A stretch of 64,000 nucleotides of DNA from Lactococcus petauri. GTDB taxonomy: Bacteria > Bacillota > Bacilli > Lactobacillales > Streptococcaceae. This document shows positions 16,531-25,168 of this stretch, in pieces. Within the stretch, counting starts at the first letter, position 1, and each line of letters starts with the position of its first letter. The translations under genes were made by a program, and so were the position numbers. Where the stretch lies: the NCBI RefSeq assembly GCF_002154895.1, contig NZ_MUIZ01000002.1, positions 310,001 to 374,000 on the forward strand. The letters run 5' to 3'. The notes under the pieces are model-generated. The model was not told the DNA's origin, did not search any database, and was given only the letters and a program-made list of their open reading frames with translations.

Positions 16531-18565
16531 ATTTTTCTTGTGGTCTTTCATATTTTAGTCCCATCGCATTGATTGAGACAATTACTGTTGAAATACTCAT
16601 CAATACTGCAGCAGCCAATGGATCAATAGAGATACCAAAGGTTGGGTAAAGAATGCCGGCAGCAACAGGAATAGCAATGATATTATAACCCGCTCCAAAC
16701 CAAAGGTTTTGTTTCATCTTACGATTAGAGCGTTTAGCTATCTCAATCAGTGCTAAAACATCACTCGGATGTGAGTTGACCAGGACAACATCTGCTGTAT
16801 TGATAGCGACAGATGTTCCGCCTCCAATCGCAATGCCGAGATCACTTGTAGCAAGCGCAGGTGAGTCATTGACACCGTCACCAATAAAGAGAACACCACC
16901 TTTTTCTTGGTAATCTTGGACAATCTTTGCTTTATCTTCTGGTTTTAATTCAGCACGATATTCCGCAATACCAAGATTTTTTGCAATTTTTTCTGCGGTA
17001 GCTTCATTATCTCCAGTCAACATTACAGGTATGATATCACGTTTTTTCAATTCTTCGATAAAGAATTTCGCATCTTCTTTTGGGGAATCACCTAAAGCGA
17101 CAAAACCGTAAAGTGTTTTATCCGAAATGAGGAAGGAAACAGTCAGACCTTGGTCAAAGACCTTTTGAACTTCTGCCTCATCAACCGTAATTCCATTTTC
17201 TTTGAGGTAAGCGTAAGAGACGATACTGTAATTTTTTCCTTGAACAGTACCTTTCAAGCCTACACCAGGAATATTTTCCAGATTTTCTGCTTCTAATTTC
17301 AAATCGTCAACAGCATTGACAATTGACAGCGCAATAGGGTGTGTTGAACCACTTTCTAATGCGGCCATAACTTGTAGAATATCTACCTTATCATCCTTAG
17401 GCAAATCGACTACTTGACGTACACTAAATTTTCCGTCTGTGAGTGTCCCGGTTTTATCCATAAGGGCATATTTTATTTTACTAATAGATTCAAGAGATGT
17501 ACGGTTTTGAATCAGCAAACCATTTTTAGCCGAAAGATTAGTTAGGCGTGCCACGACTAAAGGTACAGCCAATCCTAAGGCGTGAGGACATGCGATGACA
17601 AAGACAGAAACAGCAGTCATAAGTGCAAAGCTCAATGAAGAAGTCATCATCCAAATAATAAAGGAACCAACCCCCACAATCAATGCCGCCCAGAAAAGCC
17701 AACCTGCTACACGATCTGCTAAGTTTTCACTGGCAGACTTTTGCTTTTGCGCCTTCTCTACTAATTGCGCAATTTGCGCCAGAAGAGAATCTTTTCCTAG
17801 AGAAGTTACTTTCATTTCAAAAGGGAGGTTCTGGTTTAGAGAACCGCCGTAAACTGTATCTCCTGCTTCTTTTGAGACCAAACGCGCTTCACCTGTAATC
17901 ATCGATTCATCGATAGACAAATGAGCCGTTTCTGTTGTCACAATACCATCAGCTGGAATACGTTCGTTTTCTTTTACGAGAAGAATATCGTCCACTTGGA
18001 GCTCAGAAATGGCCACATCTTTTCCGTCTTTCAGATGTGCTTTTTTAGGAATGAGGGATGCGAGGTCTTTTAGTGCATCACCTGCACGACTAACTGCGCG
18101 CATCTCGATAATGTGACCTGCCAGCATGATAACAATCAAGGTCGAGAGCTCAAACCAAAAGTCCATTGCCTCGCCACCTGTCCATAATAAAACCGTAGCA
18201 TAAACCGAGTAAGCATAAGCCACGACAATTCCCATCGTAATGAGCATCATCATCGCCGGTTTTCGAGATTGATATTCTCCACGCGCGCCACTAAAGAAAG
18301 GTGTGCCACCATAGAAGAAAATAATGGACCCTAAAATAAGTCTGACAATCGAATCGCCTTGAAAGCTTATCAGCTGAAAACCAGCAATACTTGAAATAGC
18401 AAGCAAAGGAACCATGAGCGCAATGCTGACTTTCAGCTTCTTACCCATATTACCCATGTGCATCATATGTCCTCCATGGTTCATCATATCATGTCCATCA
18501 TGATGGTCCATTTCTGCCATATCATTCATCTCGTGATGCATGTGCTCTTTATGTTCTTCTTCCAT
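16529..18565 (-). CDS. copB: Copper-exporting P-type ATPase CopB
   Basis: A P1B-type ATPase that exports copper. The N-terminus is a His/Met-rich metal-binding tail (about residues 1-41) in place of CxxC domains. The intramembrane motif is CPH (VFVIACPHALGLAVP, about residue 325), typical of the CopB/P1B-3 type rather than the CPC of CopA. The phosphorylation site DKTGTLTDG (about 369), the TGDN and GDGVNDSPAL motifs, and eight membrane segments are in order. AAGGAGGT precedes the ATG. It is monocistronic here, with a cop box in its promoter and no copY, copZ or copA adjacent; the regulator must be elsewhere. Confidence 0.92.
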   Translation of the reverse strand: MEEEHKEHMHHEMNDMAEMDHHDGHDMMNHGGHMMHMGNMGKKLKVSIALMVPLLAISSIAGFQLISFQGDSIVRLILGSIIFFYGGTPFFSGARGEYQSRKPAMMMLITMGIVVAYAYSVYATVLLWTGGEAMDFWFELSTLIVIMLAGHIIEMRAVSRAGDALKDLASLIPKKAHLKDGKDVAISELQVDDILLVKENERIPADGIVTTETAHLSIDESMITGEARLVSKEAGDTVYGGSLNQNLPFEMKVTSLGKDSLLAQIAQLVEKAQKQKSASENLADRVAGWLFWAALIVGVGSFIIWMMTSSLSFALMTAVSVFVIACPHALGLAVPLVVARLTNLSAKNGLLIQNRTSLESISKIKYALMDKTGTLTDGKFSVRQVVDLPKDDKVDILQVMAALESGSTHPIALSIVNAVDDLKLEAENLENIPGVGLKGTVQGKNYSIVSYAYLKENGITVDEAEVQKVFDQGLTVSFLISDKTLYGFVALGDSPKEDAKFFIEELKKRDIIPVMLTGDNEATAEKIAKNLGIAEYRAELKPEDKAKIVQDYQEKGGVLFIGDGVNDSPALATSDLGIAIGGGTSVAINTADVVLVNSHPSDVLALIEIAKRSNRKMKQNLWFGAGYNIIAIPVAAGILYPTFGISIDPLAAAVLMSISTVIVSINAMGLKYERPQEK

Positions 18566-18611
18566 CTCAACCTCCTTAAATTTTCTATTCTTTTAATAAC
18601 TCTATATCTAC

Positions 18612-18640
18612 AGTTTACAATTGTAAACTTATAAAGTCAA
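18612..18640 (-). promoter_or_regulatory. copB promoter with cop box
   Basis: TTGACT (18635-18640), a 17-base spacer and TAAACT (18612-18617) form the promoter. The perfect palindrome GTTTACAATTGTAAAC (18613-18628) contains TACAATTGTA, an exact match to the lactococcal CopR/CopY box (TACANNTGTA), covering the spacer and -10. Confidence 0.85.
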
Positions 18641-18695
18641 GTAAAAACAAAAAATTGAAAAGAGAAAACTCCCTTCTGCTGTTTTGCGCCAAATA

Positions 18696-18718
18696 AAAAG
18701 TGGAACTAACTCCACTTC
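18696..18718 (-). terminator. nagE terminator
   Basis: On the minus strand AAGTGGA and TCCACTT form a stem followed by TTTTATTT, directly after the nagE stop. Confidence 0.7.
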
Positions 18719-18723
18719 TATCT

Positions 18724-20691
18724 TTATTTACTTGTAACTTGACCAATCACGAGGTTGGCAATGACATTACCCGTTTTTGTAAGATTGATATTTTCTACAC
18801 GCTCCGCATTTGTAAAAGCCACAATAATTTCTGTTCCTTTTCCTGCAGCTTTAATTTTTTGCAGATCCATATCAGCAATCTTATCGCCTTTTTTAAGAAC
18901 TTGGCCTTCAGAAACAGTTAACTTAAACGGCTCACCTTTAAGCTCAACCGTATCTAAGCCCATATGTAAAAGAACTTCTAAGCCTGATTCTGTTTGGATG
19001 CCCATTGCATGTTTGGTTGGGAAGATATTTGTTATTTTACCTGAAATTGGTGCAAATACTTCTTCTTTTGTCGGTAATATCGCAAAGCCATCTCCCATCA
19101 TTTGAGCTGAGAAAACTTGATCCGGAACTTCCGTGATTGGCATAACTTTACCTGTAGCCACCGCAAATATTTCTTGCGTGAATGCTTTAGTATCTGCCAG
19201 AACAACCTCTTTTGTTGTTGCTACAATATGGTCCGGAACTTCTCCAGTTTGTTGAATTTTTTTCAATTCATCCGCTACAAATTGCACTTCTGTACCTACG
19301 ATGACTTGGACGTTCTTTTTATCTAAAACACGCACCCCAGGTACACCAGTTGCTTTGATTGCAGCTTGATCCACTAAGTCAGAATTTTCGACAGTTAAAC
19401 GTAATCGTGTCGTACAATTATCAACTGTTTTAAGATTATCATTGCCAAGACCTTGATAAATACGGCCAGCAAGAAAAGCAAATTTTTCATCTGTAGAAGA
19501 TAAATCTGGCTCTTCCTCACCTTCGCCACCTTCCTCACGACCCGGTGTCATCATATTAAATTTCTTAATGACAAAATCAAAAGTAAAGTAATAAACGACA
19601 GCCATAACCAAACCGAGCACAAGAAGCATGTAAGGTTGATTCGCAATTGGCACACGTAAGCTCAAGATGAAGTCGATGAGACCAGCCGAAAAGTTAAAGC
19701 CGGCAGTCCAATGGAAAAGGGCAGCGATAAACATGGAAATACCTGTTAATACCGCATGCACAACATAAAGTGGCCAGGCCACAAACATAAATGAGAATTC
19801 CAAAGGTTCGGTTACACCAGTGAAAAATGAAGCAAAACCAGCAGCAAGCATAAGTGAAGCCGTAGCTTTTTTCTTTTCGGGACGTGCATTGCGATAAATT
19901 GCATATGCACCTGCAGGCAAGCCAAACATCATAATAGGGAAGAATCCTGCTTGATAACGGCCCGTAATCCCTTGAGTTCCAATGTTTTTCCAGAAATTAC
20001 CGATGTCATTAATCCCTGCAGCATCGAACCAGAAAACGTTATTGAGTGCGTGATGCATTCCTGTTGGGATTAACAAGCGGTTCGAGAAACCGTAAATTCC
20101 AGCTCCTAAAGGACCAAGATTAACGATAGCTTTACCAAAAGTTGTTAATCCTCCGAAAACGGCAGGCCAAAGGAAAAGTAAAACAGCTGAAAGAGCGGCC
20201 ATTATAACCGCAGTAAGTATTGGCACTAAACGCCGACCACTAAAGAAAGACAAGGCCATCGGCAGTTTCGTGTTACTGAACTTATTATAAACTGCTGCTG
20301 CGATTAGACCAGCTAAAATACCTATAAAAACGTTCCCGTTGTTAATCTTAGTGAATGCAGTATTCACTTTTTCGACATCAATTCTTTGCAAGAGAGCCAC
20401 AGAATCAGGATTGAGTAAAGTCATTGGGACAAGGAAGGATACTACGCCAGCCAGTGCTGCGGAGCCATCTTTGTCCTTGGACATTCCAAAGGCCAGTCCA
20501 ACAGCAAAGAGTAATCCTAAGTTATTCAGAATTGTTTGCCCGGCTTGAATCATAAAGGCTGCCAATACATTATTGGCGCCCCAGCCTGTAGGATCAATCC
20601 AATATCCAATCCCCGTAAATAAAGCTGCAACAGGTAAAGTTGCAACCGGAAGCATGAGCGATCGGCCCATCTTCTGCATGTATTCTTTCAT
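18724..20691 (-). CDS. nagE: PTS N-acetylglucosamine transporter IICBA (NagE)
   Basis: A single-chain PTS permease that imports and phosphorylates an amino sugar/glucose-type substrate. The 655-residue product has the IIC membrane domain (1-380; GRSLMLPVATLPVAALF at the start, FTGVTEPLEFSFMF in the middle), the IIB domain with the phospho-cysteine in DNCTTRLRLTV (about residue 430), and the IIA domain with LLHMGLDTVELKG (about 583). The IIC loop NRLLIPTGMHHALNNVFWFD matches NagE/NagP proteins rather than glucose-specific PtsG, so GlcNAc is the likely substrate, consistent with the chitinase/LPMO pair 4.5 kb away. GGAGG lies upstream of the ATG. Confidence 0.85.
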   Translation of the reverse strand: MKEYMQKMGRSLMLPVATLPVAALFTGIGYWIDPTGWGANNVLAAFMIQAGQTILNNLGLLFAVGLAFGMSKDKDGSAALAGVVSFLVPMTLLNPDSVALLQRIDVEKVNTAFTKINNGNVFIGILAGLIAAAVYNKFSNTKLPMALSFFSGRRLVPILTAVIMAALSAVLLFLWPAVFGGLTTFGKAIVNLGPLGAGIYGFSNRLLIPTGMHHALNNVFWFDAAGINDIGNFWKNIGTQGITGRYQAGFFPIMMFGLPAGAYAIYRNARPEKKKATASLMLAAGFASFFTGVTEPLEFSFMFVAWPLYVVHAVLTGISMFIAALFHWTAGFNFSAGLIDFILSLRVPIANQPYMLLVLGLVMAVVYYFTFDFVIKKFNMMTPGREEGGEGEEEPDLSSTDEKFAFLAGRIYQGLGNDNLKTVDNCTTRLRLTVENSDLVDQAAIKATGVPGVRVLDKKNVQVIVGTEVQFVADELKKIQQTGEVPDHIVATTKEVVLADTKAFTQEIFAVATGKVMPITEVPDQVFSAQMMGDGFAILPTKEEVFAPISGKITNIFPTKHAMGIQTESGLEVLLHMGLDTVELKGEPFKLTVSEGQVLKKGDKIADMDLQKIKAAGKGTEIIVAFTNAERVENINLTKTGNVIANLVIGQVTSK

Positions 20692-20830
20692 AAATCCTCC
20701 AAGAATAGAAAAATTAAATAATTTACCAAAAATGGCACGTACACAAACCTCTACTTTTAAGCACCAATATCAATACTTCTTATTTCACAAAAAGTAAGAT
20801 TTAACTTTGGTTGACATATAAAAAGGCCAT

Positions 20831-20845
20831 TGCCAATGCTTACAC
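20831..20845 (-). promoter_or_regulatory. cre-like site upstream of nagE
   Basis: On the minus strand GTGTAAGCATTGGCA matches the catabolite-responsive element consensus WTGNAANCGNWNNCW except at two positions. It lies about 140 bases upstream of nagE in an otherwise featureless 296-base gap. Weak to moderate. Confidence 0.4.
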
Positions 20846-20987
20846 AATCGCCTTGTTTCGTTAAATCTTCGACCAGTTAAAATTTATGATATTTTTCACT
20901 TAATATGATTAAATTTATTTGTACAATATTATTTTAACATCTTCTTGGTGATTTTGGTGAGTATAGGTGTAGAGGATGAATTACTTG

Positions 20988-22133
20988 TCAATATACGACC
21001 TGATTTTTACCTTTAGACTTTGCAATATAAAGTTTCTTATCAACATCATTGATAATTTCTTGCTGCTCTTGTGCGCCAACTACTTCAACTGCTCCTACCG
21101 ATATCGAAGCCTTGAAGCTACTTTTTTCATACTCGAAATCATAAGTTGAGACCATATTAACAATGTCTTCCATAATCTCCTTGACTTCTTCTTCTAGATT
21201 ATTTCTAAATATGATGAAAAACTCATCTCCTCCATAACGAAATAACTGACCAGATGTATTTTCTTTTTTTAACTTAATCCTAACAAGCTCACAAACCTCT
21301 TTTAATGCATAATCACCAGCAGCATGACCATAAGTATCATTTATATGCTTAAAGGCATCCACATCAAAAAGGACGACAGTAAAAACTGACATATACTGAC
21401 TTTCAATGATTTCTTGTAAAGTTTCCTCAAATTTTCTCCTATTATAAGTATTCGTAAGAGGATCCATGTAGGAGTACTTCCTCAATTCAGAATATTCTTG
21501 AACGATCAACTTTAAAATCGCTAATACTTTTTCAGCAATAAATAGCATAATGCATATTTTTAAAAATATACCTACAGAATAACCTAAACTAAATTGAAAT
21601 CTGGAACTAGATATGAGCATGACAGATAGAGTGATAGGAAAGCTCGCGAATAAATAGAAGTAACGTTTTTTTGTTACAAGCAATCGGTACTTGGAAATGA
21701 TGTATAAACTCGTCCAAAATAAAAAGAGTGCCAATAAGACAAGCATAGTTGAGCGTATGTCAAATCCATAAGTGTAAGTATACAAGGCATAAAAGAGTAA
21801 AAATAACGGTATGACTGCATATTCTACGTATTTATAGTAGGATACAACAAAGTAATCGATAGCCACAACAACAAAAATTAATGAAGTATCACTTAATAGT
21901 CCGCCTTCTGGTGAGTTTTTATCAATTTGGGTAAATAATAATTTTAAAACAATGATTAGAAATGTGAAATTCGTGGAATATAAAATATAGGTAAAAAAAC
22001 TATTCTTATTTAATTTATAGTGGCGAATTAAATATTTAAAAATATAAATCATTCCTAAAATGCCAGGAATTAAAAACATTTTTACAATAAAATTACTTCC
22101 AAATATATCTTGAATATCATTGACATAAATCAT
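20988..22133 (-). CDS. Membrane GGDEF protein, diguanylate cyclase candidate
   Basis: The 381-residue product has an N-terminal membrane region of six to seven hydrophobic segments (about residues 10-210) and a C-terminal GGDEF domain (about 215-381) with MDPLTNTYNRRKFEE, FDVDAFKHINDTYGHAAGD and an intact active site RYGGDEFF. The product-inhibition I-site RxxD is absent (NTSG at that position). All residues expected for c-di-GMP synthesis are there. It begins 12 bases after the EAL gene, and ATTGAGAGGAC precedes the ATG, so the synthase and phosphodiesterase-type genes form one operon. c-di-GMP enzymes are uncommon in lactococci and streptococci. Confidence 0.88.
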   Translation of the reverse strand: MIYVNDIQDIFGSNFIVKMFLIPGILGMIYIFKYLIRHYKLNKNSFFTYILYSTNFTFLIIVLKLLFTQIDKNSPEGGLLSDTSLIFVVVAIDYFVVSYYKYVEYAVIPLFLLFYALYTYTYGFDIRSTMLVLLALFLFWTSLYIISKYRLLVTKKRYFYLFASFPITLSVMLISSSRFQFSLGYSVGIFLKICIMLFIAEKVLAILKLIVQEYSELRKYSYMDPLTNTYNRRKFEETLQEIIESQYMSVFTVVLFDVDAFKHINDTYGHAAGDYALKEVCELVRIKLKKENTSGQLFRYGGDEFFIIFRNNLEEEVKEIMEDIVNMVSTYDFEYEKSSFKASISVGAVEVVGAQEQQEIINDVDKKLYIAKSKGKNQVVY

Positions 22134-22145
22134 AAACTAGTCCTC

Positions 22146-22853
22146 TCAATAAAACTGATGTGGAATACTGTAATAGTAACTTTGCTGTTTCCACTCTTGA
22201 GGAAAAGTTTTCAGAAGCGCTTCTTCTTCCACGCCTTCAATAACTATTTCTTTATCAAATGATGTGATAATCGACTCTATTGCTAATAAATAGTTGGAGA
22301 GTTGTTCTGATTCAAGAATATTTTTAAACTCCAAGGTTGATAATTTTATTCGTGATATGTAGAGATGCAAGTCAATTAAGCTCCTAAATGAATTAACACC
22401 CAATAAAAAGTCATCTAAGGCAATATCATAGCCCATCTGCTTGATTGATTTTATTATCTCACGTGGAACAATTTCTGAATAGTGGTTATTTCTATAAAGA
22501 GGAATCCGTTCTGTCAGCTCTATTTTCAGCTTTTCTTTATAATTGAAACTTTCAAGAAATGCAATCGTTTCAGAATAATACAATTCTTGATAGTCAATAT
22601 TTAAAGAGTAGATAGTCTTCTCTTTTTTCAATAAATCATTCAAAATTTTACTGATTTTTTCTATATAGAGCTTATGTAATTCTCGATCTGACATTAATTC
22701 ATCAAAGAGTTGTTCTGGAAACACATATTTCCCTGAAACTTCTTCCCTCAATAGCAGCTCGTATTCTTCTTGGATCGAATCATTCATATTACATATTTTT
22801 TGTCTAAAAAAGCATAAGTTATTGATACTTTTTCTTGCCTTATTATTTGTCAT
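22146..22853 (-). CDS. EAL-domain protein, c-di-GMP phosphodiesterase candidate
   Basis: The product of up to 235 residues is a stand-alone EAL-type domain. The EAL motif reads ELLLR, followed by an Asn in SLNID, the glutamate of KIELTER, the aspartate pair ALDDF, a lysine in RIKLS and the glutamate of EGVEEE, so the metal and catalytic residues appear to be kept. Loop 6 is altered (DDFLLGVNSF instead of DDFGxGxSS) and the final QGYxxxxP is only loosely kept, so activity needs testing. Two starts are possible (22853 and 22787); neither has a strong ribosome site. It lies between the Spx gene and the GGDEF gene, on the same strand. Confidence 0.78.
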   Translation of the reverse strand: MTNNKARKSINNLCFFRQKICNMNDSIQEEYELLLREEVSGKYVFPEQLFDELMSDRELHKLYIEKISKILNDLLKKEKTIYSLNIDYQELYYSETIAFLESFNYKEKLKIELTERIPLYRNNHYSEIVPREIIKSIKQMGYDIALDDFLLGVNSFRSLIDLHLYISRIKLSTLEFKNILESEQLSNYLLAIESIITSFDKEIVIEGVEEEALLKTFPQEWKQQSYYYSIPHQFY

Positions 22854-22919
22854 TTTCTTTTATTATTCCAATTTTATCTTAAAGTGGCTGATACATTCTC
22901 AGGTTTACTGACACTTTTC

Positions 22920-23291
22920 TTAATGATACCTTCTGTACTTTTGCGGAAGATATTTCCTGATTTCTTCACTGTTATATCCAACTAAAAGCTTATTATCATC
23001 TAAAACAATCGGTGTTTGAAGGAGGTTTGTATTATGTTTTAAATACTCAAGTCCTTCATTAAATGACAATTCATATAAATGAAGTATACCTTTTCTTGTC
23101 TCAGATTTACTTCGCGTTGGGTGTTTAACAATATCTTCTAAACCTTTATCTGTCATTGATAATGTCTTTACTATATCTTCTTTTGAAATTTTGGCAATAG
23201 GAGCTTTGCTTATTGTTATGCTGTGATCTTTAAACCACTTAAGTGTTTGACGCGAAGAATTACAGCCCCTTTTATAATATACTTGTATGAT
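22920..23291 (-). CDS. Spx/ArsC family protein with apparent ATC start codon
   Basis: The reading frame upstream of the first ATG (23156) continues without stop and encodes the missing Spx N-terminus: IQVYYKRGCNSSRQTLKWF. The codon at the expected start, 23289-23291, is ATC, placed eight bases after an AGAGG ribosome site. The full product would be 123 residues, close to the usual 132 of Spx proteins, with the C-terminal PIVLDDNKLLVGYNSEEIRKYLP signature. The redox site is CNSS, not CxxC. Either the gene uses a rare AUC start, or ATG was lost and it is a pseudogene. It heads the EAL-GGDEF operon. Spx proteins modulate RNA polymerase. Confidence 0.65.
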   Translation of the reverse strand: MIQVYYKRGCNSSRQTLKWFKDHSITISKAPIAKISKEDIVKTLSMTDKGLEDIVKHPTRSKSETRKGILHLYELSFNEGLEYLKHNTNLLQTPIVLDDNKLLVGYNSEEIRKYLPQKYRRYH

Positions 23292-23346
23292 GTCTTTATC
23301 CTCTAATTTTATCTTTAAGAATTTTTATTCTATTTGTTTTGTTAGA

Positions 23347-23362
23347 AGTGATTTAAATCACT
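23347..23362. promoter_or_regulatory. Perfect 16-bp palindrome between spx-like and rgg-like genes
   Basis: AGTGATTTAAATCACT is a perfect palindrome in the 196-base divergent region. A second short inverted repeat, ATCCG-GTATTT-CGGAT (about 23401-23416), lies further right. Both are plausible regulator sites; no protein is assigned. Confidence 0.45.
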
Positions 23363-23487
23363 AATAGATTATAACGATAAATGACGTTCAAATTTTTTAT
23401 ATCCGGTATTTCGGATTAATAAATACATATTTTCTAATTTTATATTATAATAAAGTTTGATATTAAATTTTAGTAGGAGTAATTTAT

Positions 23488-24312
23488 TTGGTCTATCAAA
23501 AATATGGGATAACTTTTAAAAATATGAGAAAACAAAATAAATTTACTTTATCTGATTTTTCCGAAGTAGGTTTAGCAAGTTCGACCTTGTCTGATTTCGA
23601 ACGTGGTTTGACCATGATTAGTTTGGAAAAAATTGATTTAGCCTTACAACTCATGGGCTGTAGTTTATCTGATTTTGATAGCCATTTAAATTTCTACTCT
23701 CCTACTGATCCCATATATATATTGCAAGAATTAGAAAGAGCAATCCTATTCAATGATTCCCCAAAATTGAAAGACCTTTACATGACTTGTAAACAAACAA
23801 AGCAAAGAAATCTTTGCCTAACCATAAAATTCCTACTGAAAAAGGGAACTTTAGAAGAAAAAAATGAAATCGTCAATTTCTTATATGAAACCAAGGCATT
23901 TGGTATAAAAGAACTTTCTATTTTTTACATCATCATGCACCAACTGGCCCCTCAAGATATTTTAAACATTATGAAGAGGTTAAAACAATATGGAAAAGGG
24001 ATGTCTAATTCTGAAATTTATCACCGTCATCTGTCTCACGTGATACTAGAAGTTATCACTGTCCTTTCAAATTACGGACTTAAAGACGAAGCTCACTATT
24101 TTATAAAAAGAGTTGAAGAACTCAATCTAGCTCAATCTATGCTCTTAAGAAATTTATTTAAGGCGGTAAAAGGGTTGTGGGTATATAATTTTGAAAACAA
24201 ACTTAAAGGAAAAGAACAGATAAAAAAAGCGATGGAAATACTGTTGCTTGCTGCTCAGCCTGAGGTCGCTCAATTTCACCAAGAAAAATTTAAAATGTTA
24301 GTTGACCTATGA
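23488..24312 (+). CDS. Rgg/GadR/MutR family transcriptional regulator
   Basis: The 274-residue protein has an N-terminal XRE-type helix-turn-helix (LSDFSEVGLASSTLSDFERG, about residues 20-41) and a C-terminal helical-repeat domain (about 75-274) characteristic of Rgg regulators, many of which bind small hydrophobic peptides. The start is TTG with TAGGAG seven bases upstream. It is divergent from the Spx/EAL/GGDEF operon, which is therefore a likely target. I looked for a short hydrophobic peptide gene in the divergent region and found none. Confidence 0.82.
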   Translation: MVYQKYGITFKNMRKQNKFTLSDFSEVGLASSTLSDFERGLTMISLEKIDLALQLMGCSLSDFDSHLNFYSPTDPIYILQELERAILFNDSPKLKDLYMTCKQTKQRNLCLTIKFLLKKGTLEEKNEIVNFLYETKAFGIKELSIFYIIMHQLAPQDILNIMKRLKQYGKGMSNSEIYHRHLSHVILEVITVLSNYGLKDEAHYFIKRVEELNLAQSMLLRNLFKAVKGLWVYNFENKLKGKEQIKKAMEILLLAAQPEVAQFHQEKFKMLVDL

Positions 24313-24349
24313 AGAATAGAATTTTCTACTCTGTATATGAATTTCAAAT

Positions 24350-24388
24350 AAAAAGAAACGAGTATCAAATCCCGTTTCTTTTTTTTAT
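24350..24388. terminator. Bidirectional terminator between rgg-like gene and tspO
   Basis: AAAAAGAAACG and CGTTTCTTTTT form the stem, with T runs on both strands, between convergent genes. Confidence 0.8.
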
Positions 24389-24399
24389 TTTATCGCTAT

Positions 24400-24885
24400 C
24401 TAATTCAAAACAGCGACAGCCAAGCTCAAATAAGTCGCAAAGAGTATCCAGACAAAGTATGGCAAGAGTAGGATTGCTGACCATTGGTTGATTTTGAAAA
24501 ATTTCTTAATACAAAGATAGACCACAATATCAAGAACAAGGATAACAAGTACTCCAAACCAGAAATAACCCTTGAAAAAGATAATGCTCCAGATAAAGTT
24601 GAGGAATAACTGGATGACATAGAGCAAGAGAGCGGGCTGGGCTTCACTTTTTCTTAATTTTAAATTTTGAAAAACTATAAAACCTGCTACAGCAATCAAG
24701 GCATAGAGAATTGGCCAAACAATACCAAACAGATAATCTGGTGGCGCCAATGGCGGAAGTTGTAAGTTGTTATAAATTGATTTGATATCACCAGCTAATA
24801 TTCCTGATAAACTCCCAATTGCTTCTACCACAATGATAAACAACCCAACAAGTAATATCGGTTTTAGTTTACTAGAATGTTTCAT
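24400..24885 (-). CDS. tspO: TspO/MBR family membrane protein
   Basis: TspO proteins are five-helix membrane proteins that bind porphyrins and cholesterol-like ligands. The 161-residue product has five hydrophobic segments and family motifs: LPPLAPPDYLFGIVWPILYALIA split around residue 43-65, and the conserved QLFLNFIWSIIFF (about 91-103). No neighbouring haem genes are seen. The gene is monocistronic with its own terminator. Function in lactococci is unknown. Confidence 0.88.
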   Translation of the reverse strand: MKHSSKLKPILLVGLFIIVVEAIGSLSGILAGDIKSIYNNLQLPPLAPPDYLFGIVWPILYALIAVAGFIVFQNLKLRKSEAQPALLLYVIQLFLNFIWSIIFFKGYFWFGVLVILVLDIVVYLCIKKFFKINQWSAILLLPYFVWILFATYLSLAVAVLN

Positions 24886-25082
24886 AATGCTCCTCCTCTT
24901 TTTCTAAGTTATCCGTTTTCTTTAGTATTTTCTTAATTTTAACATATCCCCTATTTTAAAGGCAGTTATTCGATTGTAAATTTTACGCATGTTGGGTTGC
25001 TTAGAAAGCTTTGTCTATACTCTTTGATAAAGATTTTACTTTGACTTTACCCTATTTTTATTTTTTAAAATTCCCTTTTTAA

Positions 25083-25111
25083 TTGAATCGAAAATTAAAA
25101 ATTGTTATAAT
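25083..25111 (+). promoter_or_regulatory. Chitinase operon promoter
   Basis: TTGAAT (25083-25088), 17 bases, TATAAT (25106-25111) preceded by TGT (extended -10). Confidence 0.75.
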
Positions 25112-25113
25112 AA

Positions 25114-25128
25114 TTATAGCGCTTACAT
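25114..25128 (+). promoter_or_regulatory. cre site for CcpA repression of the chitinase operon
   Basis: On the minus strand ATGTAAGCGCTATAA matches the cre consensus WTGNAANCGNWNNCW at all but one position. It begins three bases after the -10, at the transcription start, where CcpA binding represses. Confidence 0.75.
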
Positions 25129-25168
25129 GATTAGTCCGGACATAGTCTTACCACCAACAGGAGGAACT

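Noticed and set aside
23400-23430. Possible small hydrophobic signalling peptide beside the Rgg gene
   Set aside because: The only short frame there (about 19 codons on the minus strand) is not hydrophobic and has no ribosome site.
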